Shown in pieces: positions 22,007-32,534 of a stretch of 64,000 bases of DNA. The position numbers and the translations under genes are program-made. This stretch comes from Kitagawia praeruptora (taxonomy: Eukaryota; Streptophyta; Magnoliopsida; Apiales; Apiaceae). The stretch spans positions 159,613,501 through 159,677,500 of the forward strand of contig CM075354.1 in the NCBI GenBank assembly GCA_037693485.1, read 5' to 3'. Each line of letters opens with the position of its first letter. Position 1 is the first letter of the stretch. The notes beneath the pieces are model-generated. The model saw nothing but the letters and a program-made list of their open reading frames with translations, was not told where the DNA came from and ran no database searches.

Positions 22007-23395
22007 TTAATTTTGAGGCTTTTTCCCTTTGCCAGAATTATTTGGCTGCTGTTCCTGAGGAACTGCAAATTGAACTAGAGCATCCCAGAAATCTTCTAGG
22101 GATGGTTCTTCTTGAACAGATTCTTCAGCTTGAGATTCGCCTGCTAGACAATTATAAGTATTAGAATCCAGTGATCCCTGCGATGAAGAAGTCTTCATAG
22201 AATGATCCTCTTCTCTTGAAGGTTGAGATGGGAAAGAACTAAAAAATTGTTCTTTCATGAATGCTAAAACTCTAGGCATAATTTGCTGTTCTGATTCTGA
22301 GGGATATTTGTGATGAAAATAATCCCTTAAATTTGCCAAAGAGGGCTGAGCATTTTGGGTTGTAGAAGCCTTTCCCTTTTCAGTTGAAATATCAATCTGA
22401 ATATTAGAAACTATAATTTTAATATCTTCTTTGGACATATTGGTCCACCATTTCAAGAAGAAATTTCTCTGGAGAATTGGGATCTTTAACCTTTTATCCT
22501 CTGCAATTGATACAGTCCACCTCCAAATCCAAGGGATTTGAAATTTGGTAAAGAATAATAAAGGACATTGTCCATAAATCAATTTGGTGTATTTTGAGAC
22601 CAAAGAACTATGGTCACTCCAAGAAGCATATAAATTATAAATATCTTCTGGTAAAATTTCCAGAGAGGGTCCAAATTTTGACCACCATTCATAGAACCAA
22701 TTTGGAATGTGTTTATTACACACTTCGGGATTTATTGAAAAGAACCAAGAATGCTTGTTCTTTGGGTTTTGATAATAAAAAGCTTTAGTAAAAGCTTGGA
22801 TATAATCCCAGTAATTGAAATAGATATATTTATCTCCAGCTATTCTGATAGCTTTCTCCGTATTAGGACTTAATCCCCATTCTCTGGGTAGCAATATCTT
22901 ATTGATATGGTATTTGCTGAAGTTCATAAAACTTTCAGGATTGCTAATTTGAAAAGTATGGGTAATAGTTACCGATTCGGTAATTGTTAACAGAATTTCT
23001 AAATTCTGTCTGGCTTGATTTTGAAGCCCTGGGTATCCTCTGGATTCAAGGTACCTAGTTCTTAATGACCAACCATCTTGGTGCATTTGAACATCTTCTT
23101 CTTCAAGAAACATAATGGTTTCTGTAACAGGATTTTCGAAATATTCTTTTTCCTGTGGATCATCATTGACTGCTGCATCTTTATAAGATGTTTTCTTACT
23201 ATTAGAAGAGGAAGGTATATCTTCCTTTTTTGGAGGTGCAGGTAATTGCTGCAGATTTCTCCCTTTATTATGAAAAACTGTCCAATCTCCTATTAGAGGA
23301 ACAGTTGATTCTACACGGGGCAACATATTGTTACTCCCATAACCTCGACCACGGCCATATCCGCCGCGACCTCTTCCCCTTGAAGGGGTTGCCAT
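22007..23395 (-). CDS. Endogenous pararetrovirus ORF3, RG-rich N-terminus, function unassigned (462 aa)
   Basis: The ATG shares one base with the stop codon of the upstream polyprotein (TAATG), suggesting termination-reinitiation. The N-terminus is Arg/Gly-rich (SRGRGRGGYGRGRGYG), like RNA-binding RGG tails. The centre is rich in aromatic residues (NWFYEWWSKFGPSLEILP) and the C-terminus is Ser/Glu/Gln-rich. Its position after RNase H corresponds to the translational transactivator/inclusion-body gene of caulimoviruses or the unassigned ORF2 of florendoviruses, but I cannot demonstrate homology to either. Confidence 0.65.
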   Translation of the reverse strand: MATPSRGRGRGGYGRGRGYGSNNMLPRVESTVPLIGDWTVFHNKGRNLQQLPAPPKKEDIPSSSNSKKTSYKDAAVNDDPQEKEYFENPVTETIMFLEEEDVQMHQDGWSLRTRYLESRGYPGLQNQARQNLEILLTITESVTITHTFQISNPESFMNFSKYHINKILLPREWGLSPNTEKAIRIAGDKYIYFNYWDYIQAFTKAFYYQNPKNKHSWFFSINPEVCNKHIPNWFYEWWSKFGPSLEILPEDIYNLYASWSDHSSLVSKYTKLIYGQCPLLFFTKFQIPWIWRWTVSIAEDKRLKIPILQRNFFLKWWTNMSKEDIKIIVSNIQIDISTEKGKASTTQNAQPSLANLRDYFHHKYPSESEQQIMPRVLAFMKEQFFSSFPSQPSREEDHSMKTSSSQGSLDSNTYNCLAGESQAEESVQEEPSLEDFWDALVQFAVPQEQQPNNSGKGKKPQN

Positions 23396-26300
23396 TAATC
23401 TCCCTGTAAAAATTCACGGGTTAAATAATCAGCAAGAGAATTATTTTCTCCTTTGTTATATTGGATATCGAATTCAAAGGCCGAAAGCTGGGCTTGCCAT
23501 CCTGCAAAAATTTGTTTTGCTACAAGATTTTTAACGTCTTTTTCAATAATTGATTTTACTGAACTACAATCAATTCTTAATAAAAATTTCTGATTTAATA
23601 AATCACCTTGAAATTTTGAAACACATTTAATTATAGAAAGCATTTCTTTCTTCACAGTCGAGTATTTTGACTGAGTTGGATTCCATTTACCTGAGGTAAA
23701 TCTAACAAGGACTTCTTTAGAAGTTTCAGGAATAACCTGCTTTAGAATACCACCATATCCTATATCGGAGGCATCTGTTTCAACAATTTTAAAATACTTG
23801 GGATTTGCTAAAGATAAACAAGGTAAGCATTTTACCTTAGCTTTAATTTTTTGAATAGCCTGAGAATGATTCTCAGTCCATGGTTCAGGTTTTTTCTTAA
23901 GCCTAGAGTACAATATTGCTGTATCTTTGGCTAGATCTTGATAATATTCTGAAATATAATTCAGACTTCCTAAAAATCTTTGTAACTGTTTTTTATCAGT
24001 TATTTCATTAGGAAATTTAGAAGCAAACTCTATACTTCTGTCTATAGGAATAATTTTTCCTTGATTTATCATATGTCCCAAAAATCTAACTTGAGTTTGA
24101 AATAATTTCATTTTTGGGGCAGATATTACTAAACCATTATTTTTTATTAAACTCTTAAATATTTTTAAGTGTTTAATATGTTGCTCTATAGTTTTAGAAA
24201 ATACTAAAACATCATCTATATAAACAATTATAAATTCAGAATAAGGATTGAAAATATCATTCATAATATTCTGAAACTCAGAAGGAGCATTCTTCTGACC
24301 AAATGGAAGAACATTCCATTCATAATGTCCAAAAGGAACTGTAAAAGCTGTTTTATATCTATCAGATTCTTTAATCTGAATTTGCCAATATCCTGACTTC
24401 ATATCAAATTTAGAAAAGATTAAAGCATCGTTTAATATGTCTAACAAATCTTTTTTGTTAGGAATAGGATATCTAATCCATTTTAGAACTTTATTAAGAG
24501 GTTTATAATTAATAACTAATCTTGGCACACCTCTTTCTTTTTCAGCAGCATTGTTAACATAAAATGCTGTACAACTCCAAGGAGATTTAGACTTTCTAAT
24601 TAAGCCTTTTTCTAAAAGAGAATTAATCTCTTTTTTACATAATTCTAAATATTCTTTATTCATTTGAGCTGGCCTAGCTTTTGTAGGGATTTGGTTTTCA
24701 TTAAAACCATCTATATAAGGAAGAGAAATAACATGTTTCTTTCTATCCCAAAAAGCATTAGGAAGGTCATTACAAACTTCATCAAGGAATTGGTTTTCTA
24801 TAAATTTTATCTGATTTTTAATATCAGGCTTCTTGAGCTGTTCATTAATGCTCAAAACTTTTATTTCTTCTTTAAGAAAACATAATTGGTTTTCTTTACT
24901 AAGAAGGCGATCATTTACCTCATTAATTATACGAGTTTGAGGTTCTGTAACAAATTCAAATTTTATTTTCTTTCCTTCTATTATGGTAGAAATCCCACTT
25001 TGATCAACATTGTTGAGGGGCATAATATTGTGAAGAAAAGGGTTTCCTAAAATTATTCTATGATTCATATTCTTTATTAGAATAAAAGAGGTAGGAAGAC
25101 ATATATCTTCATTACAAATGTAAGTATTTGGAAGTTTATAACTAACTTGGAGTTTTTCTCCAGCAGCATGGGATATAGATTGAGTAGTTTTCTCAAAATA
25201 TTTGGTAGGAATTAATCCTTCTTGAATACAATTCAAGTCAGCACCACTATCAACAAGGGCTATCTCATCTTTGAGAATAAATTCTCGGCTTACCACTAAG
25301 GTAACTTTGATGTACCATCTTTGAGATGTTACTTGCTCTAATAGAGCTAAATATTCGGTCTCTTTAGTATTACTAGAAGAGGGAATATCTTTTGATTCAC
25401 TATGAATAACAGGCTTACTTTCTAATAAAGTAATCCTTTGAGTTAATAAAGTATTATTCTGTTTTATCTGATTAATTTCAGATTTTAATAAATTGACTTC
25501 TTTTCTTAAATCATTTAAAGAAACAGGAGTTTCTTTAATAGTAGATTTTTGAAATCTTTCTAATACCTCACTTAATTGGTAAGGTGCGTCTATAACTATG
25601 GGAGCTTCTTTTTCCTTATTGTTTTTAATAAGGGCTTCTAGCATTTGCTTCTTAAGCTCAAAATCGGTAATTGAATCTATAATTTTTAAGGCTCTATCTT
25701 GATCAGCCGTTAAGACATTTAATCCATTCATGTCTACTATGGATTTATAATAATTTAGCTCATTACACTGACAATCATTATTATCAGAATCCTGTGAATC
25801 AGATTCACTGGAGCTTTCATATATTAAGGCTAAATCCTCATTATCTGAAGATTCTCTCTCATCTTCAGAACTATGAAGCAAAACCTTTTCTAATTGTGAG
25901 CGTAATTGCTCATCCTCTATCTCATTAAGAGCTTTCTTAGTCCAACATTGGTTGGCATAATGACCAACTTTGCCACATTTATGACAAGTTACATCGATCC
26001 TTTTGGCTTTTCTTTTTCCCTTATTAGGGACAAAAGGCTTTTTCTCTAATTTATTATAAGATTTTCTTTTATCATTCTTTTTATAAGAATTTTTATTAAA
26101 AGGATATTTTGATTTATAAGGATTATTCTTATAAGTTTTATTCTTTTTATAAGCAATTTTTTGCTTTTTCTTTTCTGGATATCTAGGAATTTTTCCTATA
26201 TCAAAAGCAAATTGATCACAAAATTCACCTAATTGGTGCTTCTCTGAAAGCTTTTGCTTTTTTAACTGGTTTCTTAACTTTATGTCATTACATAAAGCTA

Positions 26301-27912
26301 ATCCTTCGTTAATACAATGACTAACAATTTCTCCATATGTTAGAGAATTATAATTAAGATTTATTCCATCATTCTTATTTCTTAAGGATTGCCTAACTCT
26401 TTCAGCGAAAAGATGGGGTAATCCGTCTACAAATTTAGACTTCCAATGTATGGAATTAGAGTCACTTAATTGATAAACTCTAGACAAAAATGTATCTTTA
26501 TACCATCTAAAATGGGTCAAAGATGGACATCTAAGATTTTGAAGAAGTGTACATAACTTCTCTGACACAGGGGTATTAGTTCCTACAAAATGTTGTAGAA
26601 TAGCAATACACAGTGTATAAACTGCATCTTCTTCTCCTGTGGTAACAACTCCATTTTCTATTTTAAGTATCTTCTTATGATTAAGAATTTCTGATCTTTG
26701 ATCTAAGGTAAGATGTTGTAGAATAGCAATACACAGTGTATAAACTGCATCTTCTTCTCCTGTGGTAACAACTCCATTTTCTATTTTAAGTATCTTCTTA
26801 TGATTAAGAATTTCTGATCTTTGATCTAAGGTAAGATAATGTTCCCACCATCCCCTGATTTGTCCTACAAATCCTGTAGCTATAAAAGAAGCTATCGCAC
26901 TATCAGTGCTACCATTTTGTTTACAAACAGTAGAATACATCATTATTCGGTGTATAACATCGAATATTTGTTTTTCATTTAAGCCATCAATATTCCATTC
27001 ATAGATAGCTTTTCCTGAATATGAAGTTTGAATGTATTCTGGTTCTTCAAATAGAAGATCCTGAGGAGAAGGTCTTTGGTAATAGAATTTTTCCAAAGGT
27101 TTTGGAGCATAAATAGGATTTATCTCCGCATTATTAATCTTTTGTTTAGCAAACATAGTTGCTAATTCATTAATCTCTTCTATTTCTTCACTAGGTTCTG
27201 AATTTTCAGACTGCTGAGAAGAATCGTCTTTGGATAAGACTGCTAAATTTAAATTTAAATTGTCAAACTTTTTCTGAAGAATTTGCATAAATTCTTCACC
27301 ACTAGTTTCTGTTCTAAACCCCTTAATATGAATTGGAGGTTGAATCATAGGAATATCATCTCTATTGGTTGATGATTCTGGATTTTGTTTTTCTATTAAT
27401 TTTTTAATAGAACTTAATTCGTTTTCTATAAATTGTTTAAGAGATATTATCTCCTTTTCTAAAGTTATACATTGATCACCTAGACAAGCAAGAAAGGTGT
27501 TAGTATAATTTTGCGATCTAATTATAGTATTTAGATCTTTTACAGTAGCTTGAGAATTTTCAAGCTTTTGAATACTTGTATAGGCTGTAGCTTCTGTATT
27601 ATTATTTAAACTGATTGTTTGCTCTGGAGGAAATGGAGAACTAATAGTTTCTCCTTTTGGAGTTTTCCAAGGTCTTTGTAACACTAAAATTTCTTTATTA
27701 GTGTTATCAAGATAGGTTTTTATAAACCAATTTACAAAAGGTATATAATCTTCTGTTTTAGCTATATACTCATAAAATTCATCTTTGAATTTATCTAGGT
27801 CTTTCGAAGAGTATTTCTTAAAATACCATTGCCTAAATTGGGCATGCTTTTCTTGTTGAAATTCCTTATTAAGGATTTCTCTCATTTTACTTCCTGGGGA
27901 TAAATCAATCAT
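23395..27912 (-). CDS. Endogenous pararetrovirus capsid-protease-RT-RNase H polyprotein (intact, 1,505 aa)
   Basis: Domain order: N-terminal capsid-like region; a 41-residue in-frame tandem duplication (DNA 26590-26712 and 26713-26835); a Lys-rich stretch; a CCHC zinc knuckle (CHKCGKVGHYANQC, ~642-655); an aspartic protease (LVDSGAD, ~885); reverse transcriptase with YIDDVLVFS (~1230); RNase H (TDASDIGYGG ~1376, and RIDCSS). The ATG overlaps the movement-protein ORF by eight bases. No stop interrupts the frame. In Caulimoviridae this polyprotein packages and reverse-transcribes the pregenomic RNA. A separate MP gene, with CP and Pol fused in one ORF, is an uncommon arrangement, so the genus is left open. 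Confidence 0.9.
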   Translation of the reverse strand: MIDLSPGSKMREILNKEFQQEKHAQFRQWYFKKYSSKDLDKFKDEFYEYIAKTEDYIPFVNWFIKTYLDNTNKEILVLQRPWKTPKGETISSPFPPEQTISLNNNTEATAYTSIQKLENSQATVKDLNTIIRSQNYTNTFLACLGDQCITLEKEIISLKQFIENELSSIKKLIEKQNPESSTNRDDIPMIQPPIHIKGFRTETSGEEFMQILQKKFDNLNLNLAVLSKDDSSQQSENSEPSEEIEEINELATMFAKQKINNAEINPIYAPKPLEKFYYQRPSPQDLLFEEPEYIQTSYSGKAIYEWNIDGLNEKQIFDVIHRIMMYSTVCKQNGSTDSAIASFIATGFVGQIRGWWEHYLTLDQRSEILNHKKILKIENGVVTTGEEDAVYTLCIAILQHLTLDQRSEILNHKKILKIENGVVTTGEEDAVYTLCIAILQHFVGTNTPVSEKLCTLLQNLRCPSLTHFRWYKDTFLSRVYQLSDSNSIHWKSKFVDGLPHLFAERVRQSLRNKNDGINLNYNSLTYGEIVSHCINEGLALCNDIKLRNQLKKQKLSEKHQLGEFCDQFAFDIGKIPRYPEKKKQKIAYKKNKTYKNNPYKSKYPFNKNSYKKNDKRKSYNKLEKKPFVPNKGKRKAKRIDVTCHKCGKVGHYANQCWTKKALNEIEDEQLRSQLEKVLLHSSEDERESSDNEDLALIYESSSESDSQDSDNNDCQCNELNYYKSIVDMNGLNVLTADQDRALKIIDSITDFELKKQMLEALIKNNKEKEAPIVIDAPYQLSEVLERFQKSTIKETPVSLNDLRKEVNLLKSEINQIKQNNTLLTQRITLLESKPVIHSESKDIPSSSNTKETEYLALLEQVTSQRWYIKVTLVVSREFILKDEIALVDSGADLNCIQEGLIPTKYFEKTTQSISHAAGEKLQVSYKLPNTYICNEDICLPTSFILIKNMNHRIILGNPFLHNIMPLNNVDQSGISTIIEGKKIKFEFVTEPQTRIINEVNDRLLSKENQLCFLKEEIKVLSINEQLKKPDIKNQIKFIENQFLDEVCNDLPNAFWDRKKHVISLPYIDGFNENQIPTKARPAQMNKEYLELCKKEINSLLEKGLIRKSKSPWSCTAFYVNNAAEKERGVPRLVINYKPLNKVLKWIRYPIPNKKDLLDILNDALIFSKFDMKSGYWQIQIKESDRYKTAFTVPFGHYEWNVLPFGQKNAPSEFQNIMNDIFNPYSEFIIVYIDDVLVFSKTIEQHIKHLKIFKSLIKNNGLVISAPKMKLFQTQVRFLGHMINQGKIIPIDRSIEFASKFPNEITDKKQLQRFLGSLNYISEYYQDLAKDTAILYSRLKKKPEPWTENHSQAIQKIKAKVKCLPCLSLANPKYFKIVETDASDIGYGGILKQVIPETSKEVLVRFTSGKWNPTQSKYSTVKKEMLSIIKCVSKFQGDLLNQKFLLRIDCSSVKSIIEKDVKNLVAKQIFAGWQAQLSAFEFDIQYNKGENNSLADYLTREFLQGD
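26590..26835 (-). repeat. 123-bp in-frame tandem duplication in the capsid region
   Basis: Two adjacent identical 123-bp units add 41 residues without breaking the frame. Exactly the same duplication is present in the inverted copy at 33604-33849, so it predates the split of the two copies. Confidence 0.95.
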
Positions 27913-28945
27913 TTAAATGGAAGCTCATTTCTGATTGAGTAGGAGATTCTCTACTCTTTTCATAAATTCCTTCTGGAATTTGATTTTGACTAATTCTTAT
28001 TGAGTTTACAGATTCTATTTCTTCTCTTATTTGAGAAGTAGATGCTCTAGATGCATCTAGAACACTAGGGGTTGTGATATAATCACTAGCCTGGGAATAC
28101 CTAGCAGATATAGTCCTAGGTAATCTAATAGATCTTTGAGGAGTAAATCTAATTTCTACATCCCCTTCAGTTGTCTGAATTATCTGATCAATATCTTTAT
28201 TGACCTGTGGTTCTGGTTCTAATTCTTGAGGAAGAGACCAGGTTTCTGGAAAATTAATCTCTTTCCATTTTATCAACCTATTAGTTGCTACATTCGAGGT
28301 TAACAGATTGGTTTGAACTAATGTTGTAGTTCCTTGAAAGGTAAATTGCCTAGCCTTAGGATTTAAGGTATTTAAAACCTTATAATAAATTCTATAGCAT
28401 ATGGCTATTACCTCACTACCTGGTTTAAAATTATAACCACTAGTATGTATTGTCAGTTGCATAGCATCTAACAAATTACTATCAGATAAAGATAGTGTCA
28501 AATTGGGAGCTACATCAAAGTAGACTGGTCCATGACATAGGCTGGTTTCTATTAAAGCAGCTAGAGATTGTTTAAAATCTCTACATCTACCATCCCTAAC
28601 ATGGGCCATAATACTCGAATTTAAACCCATCAAGGTTAAGGGTTTGAAGGCTATTTGAATTAATCCAATATGGATAAAATTATAACCTTTATGAAGGAGT
28701 AAATCTTTTTTACTCAGTAATCTAATTGTTTGATTAGTGTCAGAAATTCTAATTGTTTGTTCCATCGTTTTGATGACTTGACGAGATTTAAAATCAAACA
28801 TACCAATAGTATAAATTTGACTAAAGGGAACAGAGGGTATTACCCACTTATTAAGTTTATCCAAATTTTTTGGATATTCTACTAATTCAGCATTTTTAAT
28901 CAAATCATTTTGATTATCATTATCATCTATCTCATGCATACTCAT
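27905..28945 (-). CDS. Endogenous pararetrovirus movement protein (30K superfamily), 346 aa
   Basis: First gene after the leader. Size, position and composition fit the 30K-type movement protein of Caulimoviridae: a conserved core at ~60-230 including the HIGLIQIAFKPLTLMG and RDGRCRDFKQS regions, and a variable Ser/Thr/Pro-rich tail. Such proteins form plasmodesmal tubules for cell-to-cell transport. The frame is intact. The stop overlaps the start of the polyprotein ORF (eight shared bases). The plus-strand copy differs visibly at a single residue (Q to H near position 254). Confidence 0.8.
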   Translation of the reverse strand: MSMHEIDDNDNQNDLIKNAELVEYPKNLDKLNKWVIPSVPFSQIYTIGMFDFKSRQVIKTMEQTIRISDTNQTIRLLSKKDLLLHKGYNFIHIGLIQIAFKPLTLMGLNSSIMAHVRDGRCRDFKQSLAALIETSLCHGPVYFDVAPNLTLSLSDSNLLDAMQLTIHTSGYNFKPGSEVIAICYRIYYKVLNTLNPKARQFTFQGTTTLVQTNLLTSNVATNRLIKWKEINFPETWSLPQELEPEPQVNKDIDQIIQTTEGDVEIRFTPQRSIRLPRTISARYSQASDYITTPSVLDASRASTSQIREEIESVNSIRISQNQIPEGIYEKSRESPTQSEMSFHLND

Positions 28946-29393
28946 AGAGTAATGGAGCTAAGACTGTTGTGGTTGATTGGATCTTCAAAGGGATATTAAA
29001 TATGTTTATTCTTACAAAAAAGTAAATTTGACATAAAAGTACAATATTTTTGTTATCTTTGCAAACGACTTTCTCGTTTAACTATCAACCAGAGGGATAG
29101 ACGGATAAAATCCACAAAAACAAAGATATGAAATATTTTAGCAAAACATTCTTTTATAAAATCATCAGAAAACCTCCCATTTTTTCACTCGGGATAAAAG
29201 ATGATATTTTAAGAAGACACTAAAATATTTCGATTTTTTGCCTTTTTTTTTTTTTTTTTTTTACATACTTAAGTATCCTTAAACATCCAACCTTCCACAA
29301 CAGGGATTTAGCTACTAAAATGCATTTAATGAAATAAAGAGATTATAGATATGTACCTTTATCAGCAAGCTAACAGTGTTGGCTCTGATGCCA
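28946..29393 (-). promoter_or_regulatory. Pararetrovirus leader with tRNA-Met primer-binding site
   Basis: On the minus strand the leader starts with TGGCATCAGAGCCA (29393-29380), one mismatch from the plant initiator tRNA-Met primer site TGGTATCAGAGCCA that is intact in the other copy. The leader holds an A18-type homopolymer (29245-29265) and a few short hairpins before the movement-protein ATG. Confidence 0.8.
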
Positions 29394-29842
29394 AATAGGC
29401 GGAAGCAGGAAAGCGGTATTTTAGTAAGAAGGGGGCTCAACACATGAGCTAGAGAGAAAAGAAGAGAAAACAATATTATTCAAGCGTGCTGAATACAAGA
29501 TACAAAGCTCTCTTAAATAGAGAGACTGGGGAGAACTCTATGATTAAAGTTCTGACTAGACCTACCTAATAATAACAAACAGACAAACAACTTTTAATAA
29601 AGGTGAATTATTGAAGCCGGGTACACTCTTTGGGCCCCATCGTCACTTTAATAATTCTTACAGACAAACACCTTTAAACTAAAATACAAAGAAACTTTAA
29701 AAAAGCAAATATAATTGCAAACTCCACTGAATAAAGCAGATTCCATTATCTTCAAAAGCAACCATTATTGCTGGGAATCTTCAAAAGCAATCATTATTGC
29801 GTGTCAAGCTGTGAAATTCTGAAACCAAAGTAATCTTTGCTT
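29394..29842 (-). promoter_or_regulatory. Pararetrovirus promoter/intergenic region (second copy)
   Basis: Nearly identical to 21340-21749. Because this partial unit is head-to-tail with the complete unit, the copy lies upstream of that unit's primer site and movement-protein gene. The same TATTTAAG and TGACG elements are visible. Whether it is transcribed is unknown. Confidence 0.6.
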
Positions 29843-30058
29843 TTATAATTTCTGCTTTTGAATTTTGTGCTGCAGATAATTATGAAGAAGACGAACCATC
29901 TCGAAATCTTCTTGAATTTGTTGAGAAGTCCTATTTCTTCTTTCTTTCCAAGAAAGATCTTCTTGATGTAGAAAATAGGCATCTATTTGATCCTTAATGA
30001 GCTGAATTTTTCTCTCCTTTTTCTTTAATTTTGAAAAAGCTGGACCCAACATAAACAT
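29843..30058 (-). CDS. Endogenous pararetrovirus ORF4, second copy (71 aa, shorter)
   Basis: Same start and sequence as the ORF4 at 21750-22004 apart from one K to E change, but it ends early after QKQKL through small base differences. It starts two bases after the ORF3 stop, as in the complete unit. Confidence 0.45.
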   Translation of the reverse strand: MFMLGPAFSKLKKKERKIQLIKDQIDAYFLHQEDLSWKERRNRTSQQIQEDFEMVRLLHNYLQHKIQKQKL

Positions 30059-30060
30059 GA

Positions 30061-30988
30061 TTAATTTTGAGGCTTTTTCCCTTTGCCAGAATCATTTGGC
30101 TGCTGTTCCTGAGGAACTGCAAATTGAACTAGAGCATCCCAGAAATCTTCTAGGGATGGTTCTTCTTGAACAGATTCTTCAGCTTGAGATTCGCCTGCTA
30201 GACAATTATAAGTATTAGAATCCAGTGATCCCTGCGATGAAGAAGTCTTCATAGAATGATCCTCTTCTCTTGAAGGTTGAGATGGGAAAGAACTAAAAAA
30301 TTGTTCTTTCATGAATGCTAAAACTCTAGCCATAATTTGCTGTTTTGATTCTGAGGGATATTTGTGATGAAAATAATCCCTTAAATTTGCCAAAGAGGGC
30401 TGAGCATTTTGGGCTGTAGAAGCCTTTCCCTTTTCAGTTGAAATATCAATCTGAATATTAGAAACTATAATTTTAATATCTTCTTTGGACATATTGGTCC
30501 ACCATTTCAAGAAGAAATTTCTCTGGAGAATTGGGATCTTTAACCTTTTATCCTCTGCAATTGATACAGTCCACCTCCAAATCCAAGGGATTTGAAATTT
30601 GGTAAAGAATAATAAAGGACATTGTCCATAAATCAATTTGGTGTATTTTGAGACCAAAGAACTATGGTCACTCCAAGAAGCATATAAATTATAAATATCT
30701 TCTGGCAAAATTTCCAGAGAGGGTCCAAATTTTGACCACCATTCATAGAACCAATTTGGAATGTGTTTATTACACACTTCGGGATTTATTGAAAAGAACC
30801 AAGAATGCTTGTTCTTTGGGTTTTGATAATAAAAAGCTTTAGTAAAAGCTTGGATATAATCCCAGTAATTGAAATAGATATATTTATCTCCAGCTATTCT
30901 GATAGCTTTCTCCGTATTAGGACTTAATCCCCATTCTCTGGGTAGCAATATCTTATTGATATGGCATTTGCTGAAGTTCATAAAACTT
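30061..30988 (-). pseudogene. Endogenous pararetrovirus ORF3, 3' part only
   Basis: The C-terminal ~309 codons match ORF3 of the complete unit, with several amino-acid differences (T/A, E/K, P/A, N/D pairs). The 5' part is missing: homology stops at CATAAAACTT (30988), exactly where the inverted unit is joined after five filler bases. It is more diverged from the complete unit than the plus-strand copy is, so it may derive from a different viral molecule. Confidence 0.8.
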
Positions 30989-30993
30989 ATTTG

Positions 30994-31493
30994 CATGTGT
31001 TGAGCCCCCTTCTTACTAAAATACCGCTTTCCTGCTTCCGCCTATTTGGTATCAGAGCCAACACTGTTAGCTTGCTGATAAAGGTACATATCTATAATCT
31101 CTTTATTTCATTAAATGCATTTTAGTAGCTAAATCCCTGTTGTGGAAGGTTGGATGTTTAAGGATACTTAAGTATGTAAAAAAAAAAAAAAAAAAAGGCA
31201 AAAAATCGAAATATTTTAGTGTCTTCTTAAAATATCATCTTTTATCCCGAGTGAAAAAATGGGAGGTTTTCTGATGATTTTATAAAAGAATGTTTTGCTA
31301 AAATATTTCATATCTTTGTTTTTGTGGATTTTATCCGTCTATCCCTCTGGTTGATAGTTAAACGAGAAAGTCGTTTGCAAAGATAACAAAAATATTGTAC
31401 TTTTATGTCAAATTTACTTTTTTGTACGAATAAACATATTTAATATCCCTTTGAAGATCCAATCAACCACAACAGTCTTAGCTCCATTACTCT
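30994..31493 (+). promoter_or_regulatory. Start of the inverted pararetrovirus unit: terminal segment, primer site, leader
   Basis: It begins CATGTGTTGAGCCCCC, about 53 bases before an exact TGGTATCAGAGCCA (31047-31060), the initiator tRNA-Met primer site. The promoter itself is absent from this unit because the junction lies downstream of the TATA-like element. The leader then mirrors 28946-29380, including the A18 tract (31178-31196). Confidence 0.8.
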
Positions 31494-32534
31494 ATGAGTA
31501 TGCATGAGATAGATGATAATGATAATCAAAATGATTTGATTAAAAATGCTGAATTAGTAGAATATCCAAAAAATTTGGATAAACTTAATAAGTGGGTAAT
31601 ACCCTCTGTTCCCTTTAGTCAAATTTATACTATTGGTATGTTTGATTTTAAATCTCGTCAAGTCATCAAAACGATGGAACAAACAATTAGAATTTCTGAC
31701 ACTAATCAAACAATTAGATTACTGAGTAAAAAAGATTTACTCCTTCATAAAGGTTATAATTTTATCCATATTGGATTAATTCAAATAGCCTTCAAACCCT
31801 TAACCTTGATGGGTTTAAATTCGAGTATTATGGCCCATGTTAGGGATGGTAGATGTAGAGATTTTAAACAATCTCTAGCTGCTTTAATAGAAACCAGCCT
31901 ATGTCATGGACCAGTCTACTTTGATGTAGCTCCCAATTTGACACTATCTTTATCTGATAGTAATTTGTTAGATGCTATGCAACTGACAATACATACTAGT
32001 GGTTATAATTTTAAACCAGGTAGTGAGGTAATAGCCATATGCTATAGAATTTATTATAAGGTTTTAAATACCTTAAATCCTAAGGCTAGGCAATTTACCT
32101 TTCAAGGAACTACAACATTAGTTCAAACCAATCTGTTAACCTCGAATGTAGCAACTAATAGGTTGATAAAATGGAAAGAGATTAATTTTCCAGAAACCTG
32201 GTCTCTTCCTCAAGAATTAGAACCAGAACCACAGGTCAATAAAGATATTGATCACATAATTCAGACAACTGAAGGGGATGTAGAAATTAGATTTACTCCT
32301 CAAAGATCTATTAGATTACCTAGGACTATATCTGCTAGGTATTCCCAGGCTAGTGATTATATCACAACCCCTAGTGTTCTAGATGCATCTAGAGCATCTA
32401 CTTCTCAAATAAGAGAAGAAATAGAATCTGTAAACTCAATAAGAATTAGTCAAAATCAAATTCCAGAAGGAATTTATGAAAAGAGTAGAGAATCTCCTAC
32501 TCAATCAGAAATGAGCTTCCATTTAAATGATTGA
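31494..32534 (+). CDS. Endogenous pararetrovirus movement protein, inverted copy (346 aa, intact)
   Basis: Same length and almost identical to the minus-strand copy at 27905-28945; the only residue difference I see is H for Q in DIDHIIQ. The eight-base overlap with the next ORF is retained. No promoter is present directly upstream in this orientation. Confidence 0.8.
   Translation: MSMHEIDDNDNQNDLIKNAELVEYPKNLDKLNKWVIPSVPFSQIYTIGMFDFKSRQVIKTMEQTIRISDTNQTIRLLSKKDLLLHKGYNFIHIGLIQIAFKPLTLMGLNSSIMAHVRDGRCRDFKQSLAALIETSLCHGPVYFDVAPNLTLSLSDSNLLDAMQLTIHTSGYNFKPGSEVIAICYRIYYKVLNTLNPKARQFTFQGTTTLVQTNLLTSNVATNRLIKWKEINFPETWSLPQELEPEPQVNKDIDHIIQTTEGDVEIRFTPQRSIRLPRTISARYSQASDYITTPSVLDASRASTSQIREEIESVNSIRISQNQIPEGIYEKSRESPTQSEMSFHLND

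Noticed and set aside
21337..31060. Interpretation of the repeated viral end segments as true LTRs
   Set aside because: The repeats come from overlapping circular genome units; gene order, a movement protein and absence of integrase indicate a pararetrovirus, not an LTR retrotransposon.
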